Positions 1-9,177 of a stretch of 64,000 nt of DNA are shown piece after piece. This stretch comes from Polynucleobacter campilacus (GTDB lineage: Bacteria > Pseudomonadota > Gammaproteobacteria > Burkholderiales > Burkholderiaceae). The notes beneath the pieces were generated by a model. It saw only the letters and a program-made list of their open reading frames with translations. It did not search any database and was not told the DNA's origin. Both the position numbers and the translations under genes were made by a program. Each line of letters begins with the position of its first letter. The stretch's first letter is position 1. The DNA lies in NCBI RefSeq assembly GCF_002206625.1, contig NZ_NGUP01000003.1:580968-644967 (forward strand). Direction: 5' to 3'.

Positions 1-1
1 T

Positions 2-442
2 GGCAACACTCAAGATGAAGAAACTGAGGCAATCGATTTCACGGGTCGCCTGGCTTTGGGTGCTTGTCCAAAATGTTCTGGCGCAGTATATGAAGATGGC
101 ATGCGTTACCTTTGCGAGAAAAATACTGGGCCAAGCAAAACGTGTGATTTCAAAACAGGCAAGGTAGTTTTGCAACAAGAAATTTCACCTGAGCAGGTGC
201 AAAAACTGCTGACAGAAGGTAAGACTGACCTCTTGACCAACTTCAAATCAAACCGAACTGGTCGTGGCTTTAAGGCCTATTTAGCCTTAGGCGCTGATGG
301 CAAAATTGGTTTTGAGTTTGAAGCCAAAGCTGCAGGTGCGGCTAAGGCTCCGGCAAAGAAACGTGTGGGGGCTAGTGCCGCAACTAAGTCTACTGCAAAG
401 CCCAAGCGCGTAAGCAAAGCAAAGTCATCATCTAGCAGCTGA
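2..442 (+). CDS. topB: DNA topoisomerase III, C-terminal part (5' end outside window)
   Basis: The reading frame is open from the left edge and ends at 442, so only about the last 146 residues are present. Visible is a topoisomerase-type zinc-ribbon-like segment (CPKC, then CEKNTG and a CDFKTG turn) followed by a region resembling the small C-terminal repeat of type IA topoisomerases. It ends in a Lys/Ala/Ser-rich basic tail of about 40 residues, probably DNA-binding. Type IA topoisomerases relax negative supercoils and decatenate DNA through single-strand passage. TopB rather than TopA is inferred from the tail and the ribbon pattern; the catalytic tyrosine lies outside the window. The tail is overlapped on the opposite strand by the end of the MnmC-like gene. 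Confidence 0.72.
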   Translation, partial: GNTQDEETEAIDFTGRLALGACPKCSGAVYEDGMRYLCEKNTGPSKTCDFKTGKVVLQQEISPEQVQKLLTEGKTDLLTNFKSNRTGRGFKAYLALGADGKIGFEFEAKAAGAAKAPAKKRVGASAATKSTAKPKRVSKAKSSSSS

Positions 443-1503
443 GCGGTAATCAGCTTGGCTGCTAGCGCTGACCATAAAATACCTCGTGAGCCCAAAGCGG
501 TAGCTAAAAAGATTCCTGGTCTTTGAGTAAGCGCGCCAATGATTGGCAAGCGATCGCCGGCAACGCAGCGCACCCCAACAAAATCGCCAGCCTTAATCAG
601 CCCCTTGAGATCTCCTTCAGAATAAGCAAGCAAGCCTTGTGCTTGCTCACGATTGAATGCATCGCTGCTATCTCTTGAGCCCAGATCATCTTCGCCCTCA
701 TCAAAACTAGAGCCAACCATCCAACGATAGCTACCGTCCTCAAGCCGCTGGGCAGGAAGACAATAGCCATCGCCCGATATTCCAACTCGCGGTAATTTTG
801 ATGCCCAAGCATCCTCTTTTTTGATTGAAAAAATACTGAGTTGTCCACGCACAGGTTTTAAGGGCAGCTTTATTCCGATACTGCTCATTAAAACCTTGCT
901 ATCCATTGCCGTTGCAAGCACCACCTTATCTGCAGTAAGAATGACTTCATCAGCCTCATTCAATAAAAGCCATTTGCCATTAGCTTGTTCGAGTTTTGCG
1001 ACACGCGTGTTCCATAAACAAGTTAAATGCTGTTGCTCTTGCAGTAGTGCATTGCTCGCCTCAAATATGTTTAAGGATGCTCCACGAGAAAGCCACACCC
1101 CATTTTGTTTAATGCCACAAATTTTTTCTGCTTCTTGGGCATCTAAAGCAACCGCAATATCTTCATCAAGGCCTAATGACTTCAAATAATTGGCAACCTC
1201 TACTCGGTCAAAGTGCTTGTCTTTTTTGCTGGGCTGAAAAATACCGTGCTGGTTCCAGACCTTGCCCCATCTAGCCTCAGCCAACAAAAAGGCGATGCGC
1301 GTTAAGCGCAATAAACGCGGCGATCCTCTACCTATGTGTGGATGCGCAATAGCATATGCATGACTTGAACAGGCGGTAGCTGCAGATGATGCAGCATCAA
1401 CAATGCATACAGATTTGCCAAGTTGGAGCAACTCATTTGCGATGGTTGCGCCGCAAATGCCTGCCCCTATCACCACTATTTCATGGTGTTGGGGTTTGGT
1501 CAT
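277..1503 (-). CDS. mnmC: MnmC-like FAD-dependent tRNA-U34 oxidoreductase (FAD domain only)
   Basis: A 408-residue D-amino-acid-oxidase-fold flavoprotein. The N-terminus carries a dinucleotide-binding motif (VIGAGICGATIA, about residues 11-22), and a late GxRC...DRLPIIG segment matches the FAD-binding C-terminal half of this family. In bifunctional MnmC the FAD domain oxidatively removes the carboxymethyl group from cmnm5(s2)U34 to leave nm5(s2)U34, which the MnmD methyltransferase domain then methylates. The methyltransferase domain is absent here. The last part, including a D-L-V-A-A-L-A-P-T-R-F stretch, resembles the usual MnmC C-terminus, so the 166-bp overlap with topB is probably genuine. 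It lies 20 bp downstream of pckG on the same strand. A related DAO-family oxidoreductase remains possible. Confidence 0.7.
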   Translation of the reverse strand: MTKPQHHEIVVIGAGICGATIANELLQLGKSVCIVDAASSAATACSSHAYAIAHPHIGRGSPRLLRLTRIAFLLAEARWGKVWNQHGIFQPSKKDKHFDRVEVANYLKSLGLDEDIAVALDAQEAEKICGIKQNGVWLSRGASLNIFEASNALLQEQQHLTCLWNTRVAKLEQANGKWLLLNEADEVILTADKVVLATAMDSKVLMSSIGIKLPLKPVRGQLSIFSIKKEDAWASKLPRVGISGDGYCLPAQRLEDGSYRWMVGSSFDEGEDDLGSRDSSDAFNREQAQGLLAYSEGDLKGLIKAGDFVGVRCVAGDRLPIIGALTQRPGIFLATALGSRGILWSALAAKLITAQLLDDDFALLTRLGFAVDLVAALAPTRFFAGALAAPAALASNSKPILPSAPKAK

Positions 1504-1523
1504 TTAACTAATTAGAAAAAAGC

Positions 1524-3389
1524 TTAAGCGTTTAAGCGCTGTTCAATTTTCGCGCGAGTTTCTTTGAGCTCTTTTGGTAATCGATCGCCAAGGTGATCAA
1601 ATAATTCGGTGTGAAGCTTCAACTCGCTCTTCCAGTCATCAACGGAAACATGAATGGCTTTAGCAAATTTCTCGGCTGAATAATCTAGGCCATTCCAATG
1701 GATATCGCCGTGCTCTGGGCAAATGCCAAAAGGCGTTTCTTTGCCTTCTGCCTTTCCTTGTGCTCGCTCCAAAATCCAAGAAAGCACGCGCATGTTTTCG
1801 CCAAAGCCTGGCCAAACAAATTTGCCATTCTCATCCTTGCGGAACCAGTTAACGCAATAAATCTTAGGCAAAACGGCGCCTTCGGCCTCTAACTTCTTGC
1901 CGATATTGAGCCAATGCTGAAAATAGTCGCTCATGTTGTAGCCAGCAAATGCGATCATCGCAAACGGGTCGCGACGCACGACACCAATTTGACCAGTGAT
2001 CGCTGCGGTCGTTTCTGAGCCAAGGGTAGCAGCCATGTAAACACCCTCAACCCAATCCCGCGCCTCACTAACCAAAGGCACCGTGTTTGAGCGACGGCCG
2101 CCAAACAAGAATGCATCAATTGGAACGCCTTCTGGATCGTCCCATTTAGGATCAACAGCTGGGTTGTTGGTGGCAGCAACAGTAAAACGTGAATTTGGAT
2201 GTGCAGCTTTGCGACCTGCGGCACCATCTGCTGGAGTCCAGTCTTTGCCTTGCCAGTCAATCAAATGGGCTGGCGGGGTTTCTGTCAAGCCTTCCCACCA
2301 AACATCACCATCGTCAGTCAAACCAACGTTCGTGAAGATCACGTCCTGATTTAAAGAGTCGATACAGTTTTGATTGGTCTGACGATTTGTGCCAGGCGCT
2401 ACACCGAAGTAACCGGACTCCGGGTTAATTGCAAACAAACGGGTTTTGCCAGTAACCGGATCCTTACGCGGCTTGATCCATGCAATGTCATCACCAATCG
2501 TAGTGACCTTCCAGCCATCAAATCCTTTGGGTGGAATCATCATAGAGAAATTGGTTTTGCCACAAGCCGATGGGAATGCAGCGGCAATATGATGTTTTTT
2601 GCCCTCGGGTGAAGTTACTCCCAAGATCAACATATGCTCTGCTAACCAACCTTGTTCACGGCCCATATTGGATGCGATACGCAGTGCAAAACATTTTTTA
2701 CCTAACAATGCATTGCCTCCGTAACCAGACCCAAACGACCAGATCTCACGGGTTTCTGGATAGTGAACAATGTACTTAGTCTTGTTGTTTGGCCAAGCAA
2801 CGTCCTTTTCGCCAGCGGCTAGGGGCTTGCCAACAGTATGGACACAGGGCACGAACGCGCCATTAGCGCCCAGCTGATCAATCACAGCTCTGCCCATGCG
2901 GGTCATCAGGCGCATATTGATTGCAACATAAGGGCTGTCGGAGAGCTCAACACCAATGTGAGCAATCGGGGATCCTATTGGGCCCATGGAGAATGGCACA
3001 ACATACATTGTTCTGCCGCGCATGCAGCCATCAAACAAAGGGTTTAGTGTTGCACGCATTTCGCTTGGCTCCACCCAGTTATTGGTGGGGCCAGCATCGT
3101 CTTTTTTTGCAGAGCAAATAAACGTTCGGTCTTCGACTCGCGCTACATCCTCTGGGTCTGAAAGGGCTAAAAATGAGTTTTTACGCTTGCTTGGGTTTAA
3201 GCGCTTAAATACTCCAGCCTTCACCAGGAGCTCACAAAATTCGTCATATTCAGCCTGGGAGCCATCACACCAACGGATTGCGTCTGGCTTAGTAAGGGCG
3301 GCCATTTTGCTAACCCACCCAATCAATTGCTTGTTTTTTACGTAAGCTGGCGCATTCGCATCAATTTGGTCAGTAGTTGCTGTAGTCAT
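1524..3389 (-). CDS. pckG: Phosphoenolpyruvate carboxykinase (GTP)
   Basis: A full-length 621-residue GTP-type PEPCK, which interconverts oxaloacetate plus GTP with PEP, CO2 and GDP in gluconeogenesis. Recognisable are the family P-loop [11 protein letters not shown] (about residue 275), the metal and substrate segment around TTIGDDIAW, the active-site loop region [14 protein letters not shown], and the nucleotide-binding end segment with [19 protein letters not shown]. It starts at ATG 3389. The 87-bp gap to mnmE on its upstream side must hold its promoter unless transcription reads through from mnmE. Presence of the GTP enzyme rather than the ATP-dependent PckA fits organisms living on organic acids. 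Confidence 0.97.
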   Translation of the reverse strand: MTTATTDQIDANAPAYVKNKQLIGWVSKMAALTKPDAIRWCDGSQAEYDEFCELLVKAGVFKRLNPSKRKNSFLALSDPEDVARVEDRTFICSAKKDDAGPTNNWVEPSEMRATLNPLFDGCMRGRTMYVVPFSMGPIGSPIAHIGVELSDSPYVAINMRLMTRMGRAVIDQLGANGAFVPCVHTVGKPLAAGEKDVAWPNNKTKYIVHYPETREIWSFGSGYGGNALLGKKCFALRIASNMGREQGWLAEHMLILGVTSPEGKKHHIAAAFPSACGKTNFSMMIPPKGFDGWKVTTIGDDIAWIKPRKDPVTGKTRLFAINPESGYFGVAPGTNRQTNQNCIDSLNQDVIFTNVGLTDDGDVWWEGLTETPPAHLIDWQGKDWTPADGAAGRKAAHPNSRFTVAATNNPAVDPKWDDPEGVPIDAFLFGGRRSNTVPLVSEARDWVEGVYMAATLGSETTAAITGQIGVVRRDPFAMIAFAGYNMSDYFQHWLNIGKKLEAEGAVLPKIYCVNWFRKDENGKFVWPGFGENMRVLSWILERAQGKAEGKETPFGICPEHGDIHWNGLDYSAEKFAKAIHVSVDDWKSELKLHTELFDHLGDRLPKELKETRAKIEQRLNA

Positions 3390-3449
3390 ATATTTACCCG
3401 TGAAAATTTAATTTTTTAATCCGGTGATTTTATCATTTTGGAGATATTT

Positions 3450-3476
3450 GGCCCTTTAAGCGGATACAAAGGGGCC
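3450..3476 (-). terminator. Hairpin directly after mnmE, no clear U-tract
   Basis: Read on the minus strand, GGCC(C)CTTT pairs with AAAGGGCC across a short loop, with one bulged C. It begins at the base next to the mnmE stop codon. The following bases are A-rich rather than T-rich, so it may be an mRNA 3'-end stabiliser or a weak terminator rather than a classic intrinsic terminator. Confidence 0.35.
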
Positions 3477-4835
3477 TTATTTGCCAATACAGAATTGGCT
3501 AAAAATTTTGCCCAAAAGATCGTCTGGAAGCAATTTTCCAGTGATTTGTCCTAGGTGATTTTGCGCTAAAAATAGCTCTTCAGCGAATAATTCGAGCGAA
3601 TTGTTGCCATTTGCAGCGAATTGCTCTGATCTTGCAATATGCTCGGATGCCCGCTCCAGGCAGTCTAAATGCCTTCTTCTAGCCACAATTGCCCCCTCTT
3701 GCGAGCCATTCCAGCCCACCATCTCTAATATCTTCTGTTTTAGGGCCTCAACCCCTTCGCCAGTCTTCGCTGAAATCCAAATCGCGTCTTTTGGAGGGGC
3801 AACTGAACCCGATGACATCAAATCTGATTTATTAAGCGCCTCTAAAACGGGGCATTTTGGCGGCAGCTCTCGCAGAATTTGTTCTTTCAGACCATCTTCA
3901 CCAGAACTGGGGTCAGTCAAAAAAATCACGAGGTCTGCCAAGCGAATTGCATCCCAAGATCTTTCAATGCCTTTTGCCTCGACCAAGTCATCCGTCGCTC
4001 GTAAGCCCGCTGTATCGATAATGTGCATCGGTACGCCCTGGATGGTAATGCTTTCCTTCACGCGATCACGTGTAGTGCCCGCAATGGGAGTCACGATTGC
4101 CACCTCTTCACCTGCAAGCCTATTGAGCAAAGAGCTCTTCCCCACATTGGGGGCGCCTGCCAAAACTAGCTGGATGCCATCACGCAAAATTTTTCCCTGC
4201 TTGGCCTCGCTGCGTAGAGACTGTAATTTCTCTTTCACTGCGGCTAAACGTTCGCGCGCTTGCGCATTCTCTAGAAACTCAATTTCTTCTTCAGGAAAGT
4301 CTAGGGTTGATTCAACCAAAATGCGTAGCTGTGTAATTTCTTCTATCAGATCGTTGATGTTCTCTGAAAAGATACCCTGCAGTGATCTGGCGGCGCCACG
4401 AACTGCGGCCTCACTCTGCGCATCAATTAAATCAGCAATTGCTTCAGCCTGAGCTAAATCGATTTTGTTATTCAGATAAGCGCGAAGTGTAAATTCGCCA
4501 GGCTCTGCAATCACCAAGCCCTCATCTTTGCTGAGCTCAAGACAGCGCTTCATGACCAGCTCGAGAAGCTGTGGCCCACCATGACACTGCAGCTCTAAGA
4601 CATCTTCGCCCGTAAATGAAGCTGGCGCAGCAAAATAAATCGCAATGAGTTGGTCGATAGCTTGACCTGTAGCATCACGCAAAGTGAGTAAATTTGCTTG
4701 TCGTGGAGAAAGCACTTTTTGAAAAAGTGCTTTTGTAATTGCACTTAGGTTTTGTCCGCTAATGCGCACAACCCCAACACCCGCCCTACCTGGGGCGGTA
4801 GCTACAGCAATGATGGGCAACTTTCTGGTCATCAT
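3477..4835 (-). CDS. mnmE: tRNA modification GTPase MnmE
   Basis: A 452-residue protein with the three MnmE parts: an N-terminal tetrahydrofolate-binding domain (GRAGVGVVRISG), a helical domain, and an inserted GTPase domain with G1 GAPNVGKSS (about residue 227), the switch motif TPIAGTTRD, G3 DTAG and G4 NKSD. It ends in the conserved FCIGK, whose cysteine is required for modification. With MnmG it forms the complex that adds carboxymethylaminomethyl groups to wobble U34 of tRNAs. It lies 17 bp downstream of yidC in the leftward rpmH-rnpA-yidD-yidC-mnmE string, the classical arrangement beside oriC. Either ATG of the initial MM pair could be used. Confidence 0.97.
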   Translation of the reverse strand: MMTRKLPIIAVATAPGRAGVGVVRISGQNLSAITKALFQKVLSPRQANLLTLRDATGQAIDQLIAIYFAAPASFTGEDVLELQCHGGPQLLELVMKRCLELSKDEGLVIAEPGEFTLRAYLNNKIDLAQAEAIADLIDAQSEAAVRGAARSLQGIFSENINDLIEEITQLRILVESTLDFPEEEIEFLENAQARERLAAVKEKLQSLRSEAKQGKILRDGIQLVLAGAPNVGKSSLLNRLAGEEVAIVTPIAGTTRDRVKESITIQGVPMHIIDTAGLRATDDLVEAKGIERSWDAIRLADLVIFLTDPSSGEDGLKEQILRELPPKCPVLEALNKSDLMSSGSVAPPKDAIWISAKTGEGVEALKQKILEMVGWNGSQEGAIVARRRHLDCLERASEHIARSEQFAANGNNSLELFAEELFLAQNHLGQITGKLLPDDLLGKIFSQFCIGK

Positions 4836-4852
4836 TGCTATGCCATCAAAAA

Positions 4853-6565
4853 TTACTTGGCTTCTTTTTTGCCAAACATTTGGTTAATCTGCCATTGTTG
4901 TGCAATCGACAACAGGTTATTCACCACCCAGTACAAGACCAAGCCAGCCGGGAAGAAAAAGAACATCACTGAAAATATAATTGGCATATACATCATCACC
5001 TTAGCCTGAATTGGATCAGGTGGCGTTGGATTGAGTTTGGTTTGCACATACATCGAAATGGCCATAATGATCGGCAGAATTCCGACAGGGAAGTGCTGCG
5101 TAAAGCCCAATAGGTCACTAATTGAGGTGTCTGGCAAAGATAGGTCATGCACCCACAAGATCCAAGGGGCGCCGCGTAGCTCAACGGAAGACAACAACAC
5201 CCAATACAAAGCAATAAATACTGGGATCTGAACTACCACTGGCAAACACCCCCCCAGTGGATTGATTTTCTCTTTGCGATACATCTCCATCATCGCTTGG
5301 TTTAACTTCTGTGGATCGCCCTTGTATTGGTCTCTCATGGCCATTAATCGTGGTTGCACCTCTTTCATGCGCGCCATAGATTTATAGCTTGCCGCAGAGA
5401 GGGGGAAGAACACTAACTTGATCAAAACCGTGAGGAGAATAATTGACCAGCCCCAATTTCCAACATAGCCATGAATTTTTTCCAAGAGCCAAAAAATGGG
5501 TTTTGCCAAAATAGTCAAATAGCCGTAATCTTTCAGCAACTCAAAACCAGGTGCAATCGTTTCTAGAACGCTTTCCTCTTGTGGCCCAACGAAGAGGCGG
5601 GACTTTTCAACAACCGTTGAGCCTTGGGCAACTACTCCAAGCGGCGTTTGCATGCCTATGCGATATAAACCGTTATCAATTTTTCCAGCATAAATGTCGC
5701 GAGCAAATTTATCGCTTGGAATCCATGCGCCAGCAAAATAATGCTGCACCATTGCAATCCAGCCCGGGTCTCCAGCAGGAACTTGGGTTGGGGTTGTGAT
5801 TTTATTTTTATCAATCGCCGTAAATTCTAATTTATTGAATTTTTCTTTATCGGTATAAACAGCCGGGCCAGTAAATGTGCTCGCCGAAAAAGCGCCATCA
5901 AACGGGCCAATTTTTTGCTCTTGACTGCCATCACGCACTAGCTCTGTATAGAGAACTAAGGGAGTAGCATTGCTGCTTGACTGAGTAACGCGGTGATCAA
6001 CCTCAACAACATAACTTCCAGGGTTAAGGCTGAAAGTTTTTTCTAGCTTAACCCCGTTGCGATCACTAGCAAGAGTAAGAAAGGGTCGTCCAGCCCCGTC
6101 TTTACCAGATTGAGTTAACTTAAATGTACTGGTGTGATTTGGCAAATCATTGTTATTTAGAGAAATCAAGCCAGAGCGTGCAAAATATTTGTGGTTTGGC
6201 GTGTATTGAAACAGCTCAATCGGTTTATTGTCAGCGGTCAACGCTTTCAGTAATTTCGCATCGATGACATTGGCGCCATTAGCACTAATTTCTAACACCA
6301 ACACATCATTTTTTAATGTGAATTTTTCCGCGCCCTCAATTGCGCCTGAGGTAACAATCGGAGCTGTAGCGATTGCTGGCGCAGCTGATATTTGAGTTGG
6401 GAGATCTGCTTTGCTGTTTGTGGTGGACTTTTCTGAAGGCGCTGTTGCACTGACGGGCGTTCCGCCAAATAAAGATGGTTTACCCTCATGAACCTGCCAA
6501 TTGCTGTAGAGCATCAGGCCCGACATCGAGAACACTGCCCAAAGAATTGTTTTTTTAAAGTCCAT
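4853..6565 (-). CDS. yidC: Membrane protein insertase YidC
   Basis: A 570-residue YidC/Oxa1 insertase of the Gram-negative type. The N-terminal membrane anchor (about residues 6-22) is followed by a large periplasmic beta domain (roughly 60-345) and then the conserved insertase core. Visible in the core are the WGWSIILLTVLIKLVFFPLS helix, the cytoplasmic coiled-coil hairpin with MKEVQPR, the GGCLPVVVQIPVFIALY segment, and the final VLYWVVNNLLSIAQQW helix. It inserts small inner-membrane proteins, including Fo subunit c (atpE of this window), alone or with SecYEG. It lies 15 bp after yidD. Confidence 0.97.
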   Translation of the reverse strand: MDFKKTILWAVFSMSGLMLYSNWQVHEGKPSLFGGTPVSATAPSEKSTTNSKADLPTQISAAPAIATAPIVTSGAIEGAEKFTLKNDVLVLEISANGANVIDAKLLKALTADNKPIELFQYTPNHKYFARSGLISLNNNDLPNHTSTFKLTQSGKDGAGRPFLTLASDRNGVKLEKTFSLNPGSYVVEVDHRVTQSSSNATPLVLYTELVRDGSQEQKIGPFDGAFSASTFTGPAVYTDKEKFNKLEFTAIDKNKITTPTQVPAGDPGWIAMVQHYFAGAWIPSDKFARDIYAGKIDNGLYRIGMQTPLGVVAQGSTVVEKSRLFVGPQEESVLETIAPGFELLKDYGYLTILAKPIFWLLEKIHGYVGNWGWSIILLTVLIKLVFFPLSAASYKSMARMKEVQPRLMAMRDQYKGDPQKLNQAMMEMYRKEKINPLGGCLPVVVQIPVFIALYWVLLSSVELRGAPWILWVHDLSLPDTSISDLLGFTQHFPVGILPIIMAISMYVQTKLNPTPPDPIQAKVMMYMPIIFSVMFFFFPAGLVLYWVVNNLLSIAQQWQINQMFGKKEAK

Positions 6566-6580
6566 TTGTATTCACTTAAG

Positions 6581-6814
6581 TTAAGGAGATGTTTGTTTTA
6601 CTGCAGGATCATAACCACCGTGTGACCATGGGTTACAGCGCAGAATGCGCCAACCAACCAGGCCTAAGCTTTTGGTAAATCCATAATGATTGAAACAGTC
6701 GCAGGCATATTGAGAGCAGCTTGGTACATATTTACATTGCATGCCCAGGTAGGGGCTCAAAGCCAGTTGATAAATTTTGACCAACTTTACAGCGGCATTA
6801 TTTAGAAATCGCAC
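6581..6814 (-). CDS. yidD: Membrane protein insertion efficiency factor YidD
   Basis: A 77-residue protein with the cysteine-rich YidD core (C-K-Y-x-P-S-C-S-Q-Y-A) followed by G-x-x-L-x-x-W-R-I-L-R-C-N-P-W-x-x-G-G-Y-D-P. The family is an amphipathic inner-membrane-associated protein that supports YidC-dependent insertion. The gene sits between rnpA (1 bp away) and yidC (15 bp away), as in most proteobacteria. The N-terminal helix (LVKIYQLALSPYLG) is amphipathic as expected. Confidence 0.95.
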   Translation of the reverse strand: MRFLNNAAVKLVKIYQLALSPYLGMQCKYVPSCSQYACDCFNHYGFTKSLGLVGWRILRCNPWSHGGYDPAVKQTSP

Positions 6815-6815
6815 T

Positions 6816-7133
6816 TTAAATTAATTCCAAGATCTCTGAGCGCAGAAGTTCTTTTTCTTTTTTTCTGAGCCTGCCCTGCGTTTGGCGACCAATTGGTTTT
6901 TTTAGCTTGACCACCACATCTTTGTTCAGTGTGTTGGCTTGCGCAGTCCAAACCAACTCTCGAATCATTCTCTTTAGGCGATTGCGGTCGACAGCTCTTT
7001 TTGCTAATTTTTTAGCTACCGCAACACCTAAATCCGGTTTGCACCCGTCTTGAGTGGGTGCAACATACATACCCCAAAACAAACTTGTTTTAGGGTGTAT
7101 TTTTAATAATTCAGAAATCCTGGCGCTGTTCAA
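6816..7133 (-). CDS. rnpA: Ribonuclease P protein component
   Basis: A 105-residue basic protein. It has the family signature A-V-x-R-N-R-x-K-R-x-x-R-E within KLAKRAVDRNRLKRMIREL, which contacts the RNase P RNA. It is the cofactor of the ribozyme that removes 5' leaders from pre-tRNAs. Only 8 bp separate it from rpmH upstream, so the two are co-transcribed from the oriC-proximal promoter. The RNase P RNA gene is not in this window. Confidence 0.95.
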   Translation of the reverse strand: MNSARISELLKIHPKTSLFWGMYVAPTQDGCKPDLGVAVAKKLAKRAVDRNRLKRMIRELVWTAQANTLNKDVVVKLKKPIGRQTQGRLRKKEKELLRSEILELI

Positions 7134-7141
7134 TGGTTAAA

Positions 7142-7276
7142 TTAAACGGCCAAACGCTTGCGACCTTTTGCGCGGCGTGCGTTTAATACTGCGCGGCCGC
7201 TCTTAGTTTTCATGCGAATACGAAAGCCATGTGTGCGCTTACGACGTGTTACTGATGGTTGGTAGGTTCTTTTCAT
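7142..7276 (-). CDS. rpmH: 50S ribosomal protein L34
   Basis: Reading the minus strand from ATG 7276 gives 44 residues beginning [20 protein letters not shown] and ending KGRKRLAV, the standard length and sequence of bL34. It is the first gene of the leftward rpmH-rnpA-yidD-yidC-mnmE cluster and is divergent from dnaA. Its promoter must lie within the oriC gap at 7277-7498. Confidence 0.97.
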
Positions 7277-7498
7277 GATATATCCTGGGAAAACCGATTA
7301 TTTTCCTTGTTGCAAGGCAAAAGGTCAATCTATCTTGATGAATATCTAGGTGTTTTTCTCTATTTTGCTTCTGTTTTATCTTAAACCATTAATTTATATG
7401 GCTTTTTTGTCTTTATACACAAGTTATCCACAGTTTTTCCACGTTTTTGTAGCTTGTGGATAACTTTGCAGCATCGCTACAATGGATCCTCTAAAAAT
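7277..7498. other. oriC: Origin of replication, rpmH-dnaA part (oriC, left half)
   Basis: AT-rich gap between divergent rpmH and dnaA. DnaA boxes matching TTWTNCACA are at 7413-7421 (TTATACACA, +), 7424-7432 (TTATCCACA, +) and 7455-7463 (TTATCCACA on the minus strand). Immediately left of them, 7392-7409 carries ATTTATATGGCTTTTTTG, repeated exactly at 9093-9110 beyond dnaA. The gap also has to hold the divergent rpmH and dnaA promoters, so DnaA bound here could autoregulate dnaA. Gene strand bias switches at this point. The last box overlaps a spurious TTG start for dnaA. Confidence 0.85.
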
Positions 7499-8926
7499 AT
7501 GAGTAACCTACAAAATCCCGCCGCCTTGAATTCAATCAACCCTCTGGGTTTTTGGGATGGTGCCGTTAGCACGCTCTCCCGTGAGTTGTCGCCCCAACAG
7601 TTTAAAACATGGATCCAGCCCTTAACACTCGTTTCTTTTGATGAGAGTGAGCACTTGCTAACAATTGGCGCTCCAAACAGGTTCAAGCTTGATTGGATCA
7701 AGAAAACGTTTGCAGACCGCTTCCAGGAGCTGGCCTCACAGTATTTTGGTCTGCCTATAAATGTTAGTTTTGTACTTGATCTTGACATGGGTGCACCGTC
7801 GGTTGCGACCCCGGCGGCACTCGAGATTTTAGTAGCCGAACCCCAACAAAATAGTGTGGTCGAAGCCGCCACTTCACTAGATGAGGGTGCGTTTGAGATT
7901 GAAGATCATTCAAAACTTAACCCCAACCTTACCTTTGAAACCTTTGTTACCGGTAAAGCAAACCAGCTTGCCAGGGCGGCATCAATTCAGGTTGCGCATA
8001 ACCCCGGTAGCTCATACAACCCCATGTTTTTATATGGTGGGGTAGGGCTTGGCAAGACCCACCTAATTCATGCAATTGGCAACCACCTTTTAAAAGAGAA
8101 GCCCAACGCCCGCATTCGCTATATACATGCCGAACAATATGTCTCAGATGTGGTGCGCGCTTATCAACAAAAAGCGTTTGATCGCTTTAAGCGCTACTAC
8201 CACTCGCTAGACCTTTTATTAATTGACGATATTCAATTTTTTAGCGGTAAGTCGAGAACTCAAGAAGAGTTTTTCTATGCCTTTGAGGCACTGCTTAGCA
8301 ACAAGGCCCAAGTCATCATTACCAGTGATACCTACCCAAAAGAAATGGCTGGTATTGATGATCGCTTAATTTCGCGCTTTGATTCTGGTTTGACGGTAGC
8401 GATTGAGCCGCCAGAACTGGAAATGCGAGTTGCTATTTTGATGAAAAAGGCAATTAGTGAGGGCATCCCCATGAGTGAGGATGTTGCTTTCTTTGTGGCG
8501 AAGCATTTGCGTTCAAACGTGCGCGAGCTTGAGGGTGCGCTGCGAAAGATATTGGCCTTTGTTCGCTTTCACGGGCGCGAGGTCACCATTGAGGTTGCTA
8601 GAGCGGCACTGAAGGACCTCCTCTCAATACAAAACCGTCAAATATCTGTCGAAAATATTCAAAAGTCTGTTGCTGATTTTTACAGCATTAAAGTTGCTGA
8701 TATGTACTCGAAAAAGCGGCCTGCCAATATTGCGCGCCCACGCCAAATTGCCATGTTTATGGCCAAAGAGTTGACCCAAAAAAGCCTTCCGGAGATTGGC
8801 GAGCTTTTTGGTGGCAGGGACCACACGACTGTTTTGCATGCGGTTCGCAAGATAGCGGAGGAGAGGGCCCATGATGGGCAGCTAAACCATGAAATTCATG
8901 TTATTGAACAAACCTTAAAGGCTTAG
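7499..8926 (+). CDS. dnaA: Chromosomal replication initiator protein DnaA
   Basis: A 475-residue DnaA. Domain I (about residues 1-90) binds partners such as DiaA and helicase; a linker follows. The AAA+ domain III has Walker [11 protein letters not shown] near residue 180 and Walker [10 protein letters not shown] near 240. Domain IV ends in the DNA-binding signature [12 protein letters not shown] near 437. ATP-DnaA oligomerises on oriC boxes and melts the origin. I chose ATG 7499 because an upstream in-frame TTG at 7454 lies inside a DnaA box and adds 15 non-conserved residues. DnaA boxes flank the gene on both sides. Confidence 0.97.
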   Translation: MSNLQNPAALNSINPLGFWDGAVSTLSRELSPQQFKTWIQPLTLVSFDESEHLLTIGAPNRFKLDWIKKTFADRFQELASQYFGLPINVSFVLDLDMGAPSVATPAALEILVAEPQQNSVVEAATSLDEGAFEIEDHSKLNPNLTFETFVTGKANQLARAASIQVAHNPGSSYNPMFLYGGVGLGKTHLIHAIGNHLLKEKPNARIRYIHAEQYVSDVVRAYQQKAFDRFKRYYHSLDLLLIDDIQFFSGKSRTQEEFFYAFEALLSNKAQVIITSDTYPKEMAGIDDRLISRFDSGLTVAIEPPELEMRVAILMKKAISEGIPMSEDVAFFVAKHLRSNVRELEGALRKILAFVRFHGREVTIEVARAALKDLLSIQNRQISVENIQKSVADFYSIKVADMYSKKRPANIARPRQIAMFMAKELTQKSLPEIGELFGGRDHTTVLHAVRKIAEERAHDGQLNHEIHVIEQTLKA

Positions 8927-9177
8927 TTTTTACTTGTGGATAAGCCATAGGATAAGTTTGGGGATTGTATGTGGATAAGTTGTGGAAAGTCCGGGCTTCA
9001 TGCAAAAATAGGATGTTGAAAGAAAGTTGTTCACTTTTTATGCGGTACTTATACAGGGGTTTTCCACAGTTTTTTTGTCTTTCAATGCGCTGATTTATAT
9101 GGCTTTTTTGACTTATCCACTAAAATAAGAAGCCTTATTACTACTACTAATAAGATATATACAAGGATTTAAAAGCA
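8927..9177. other. oriC: dnaA-dnaN intergenic DnaA-box cluster (oriC, right half)
   Basis: A 251-bp gap. Boxes: 8935-8943 and 8970-8978 (both TGTGGATAA, i.e. perfect boxes on the minus strand), a one-mismatch box at 8981-8989, TTTTCCACA at 9060-9068 (+), and TTATCCACT at 9113-9121 (one mismatch). Between the last two is ATTTATATGGCTTTTTTG (9093-9110), the same 18 bases found at 7392-7409. With AT-rich sequence next to an ordered box array, this half could equally be the unwinding side of a bipartite origin. It also contains the dnaN upstream region. Confidence 0.8.

Noticed and set aside
3601..4452. A 283-residue open frame on the plus strand
   Set aside because: It is fully antisense to mnmE, whose product has all MnmE motifs; the opposite frame is Ser/Arg/Ala-rich with no recognisable domain.
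7454..7498. Upstream TTG start for dnaA
   Set aside because: The TTG lies inside a DnaA box and the 15 added residues look non-conserved; ATG 7499 gives a normal DnaA N-terminus.
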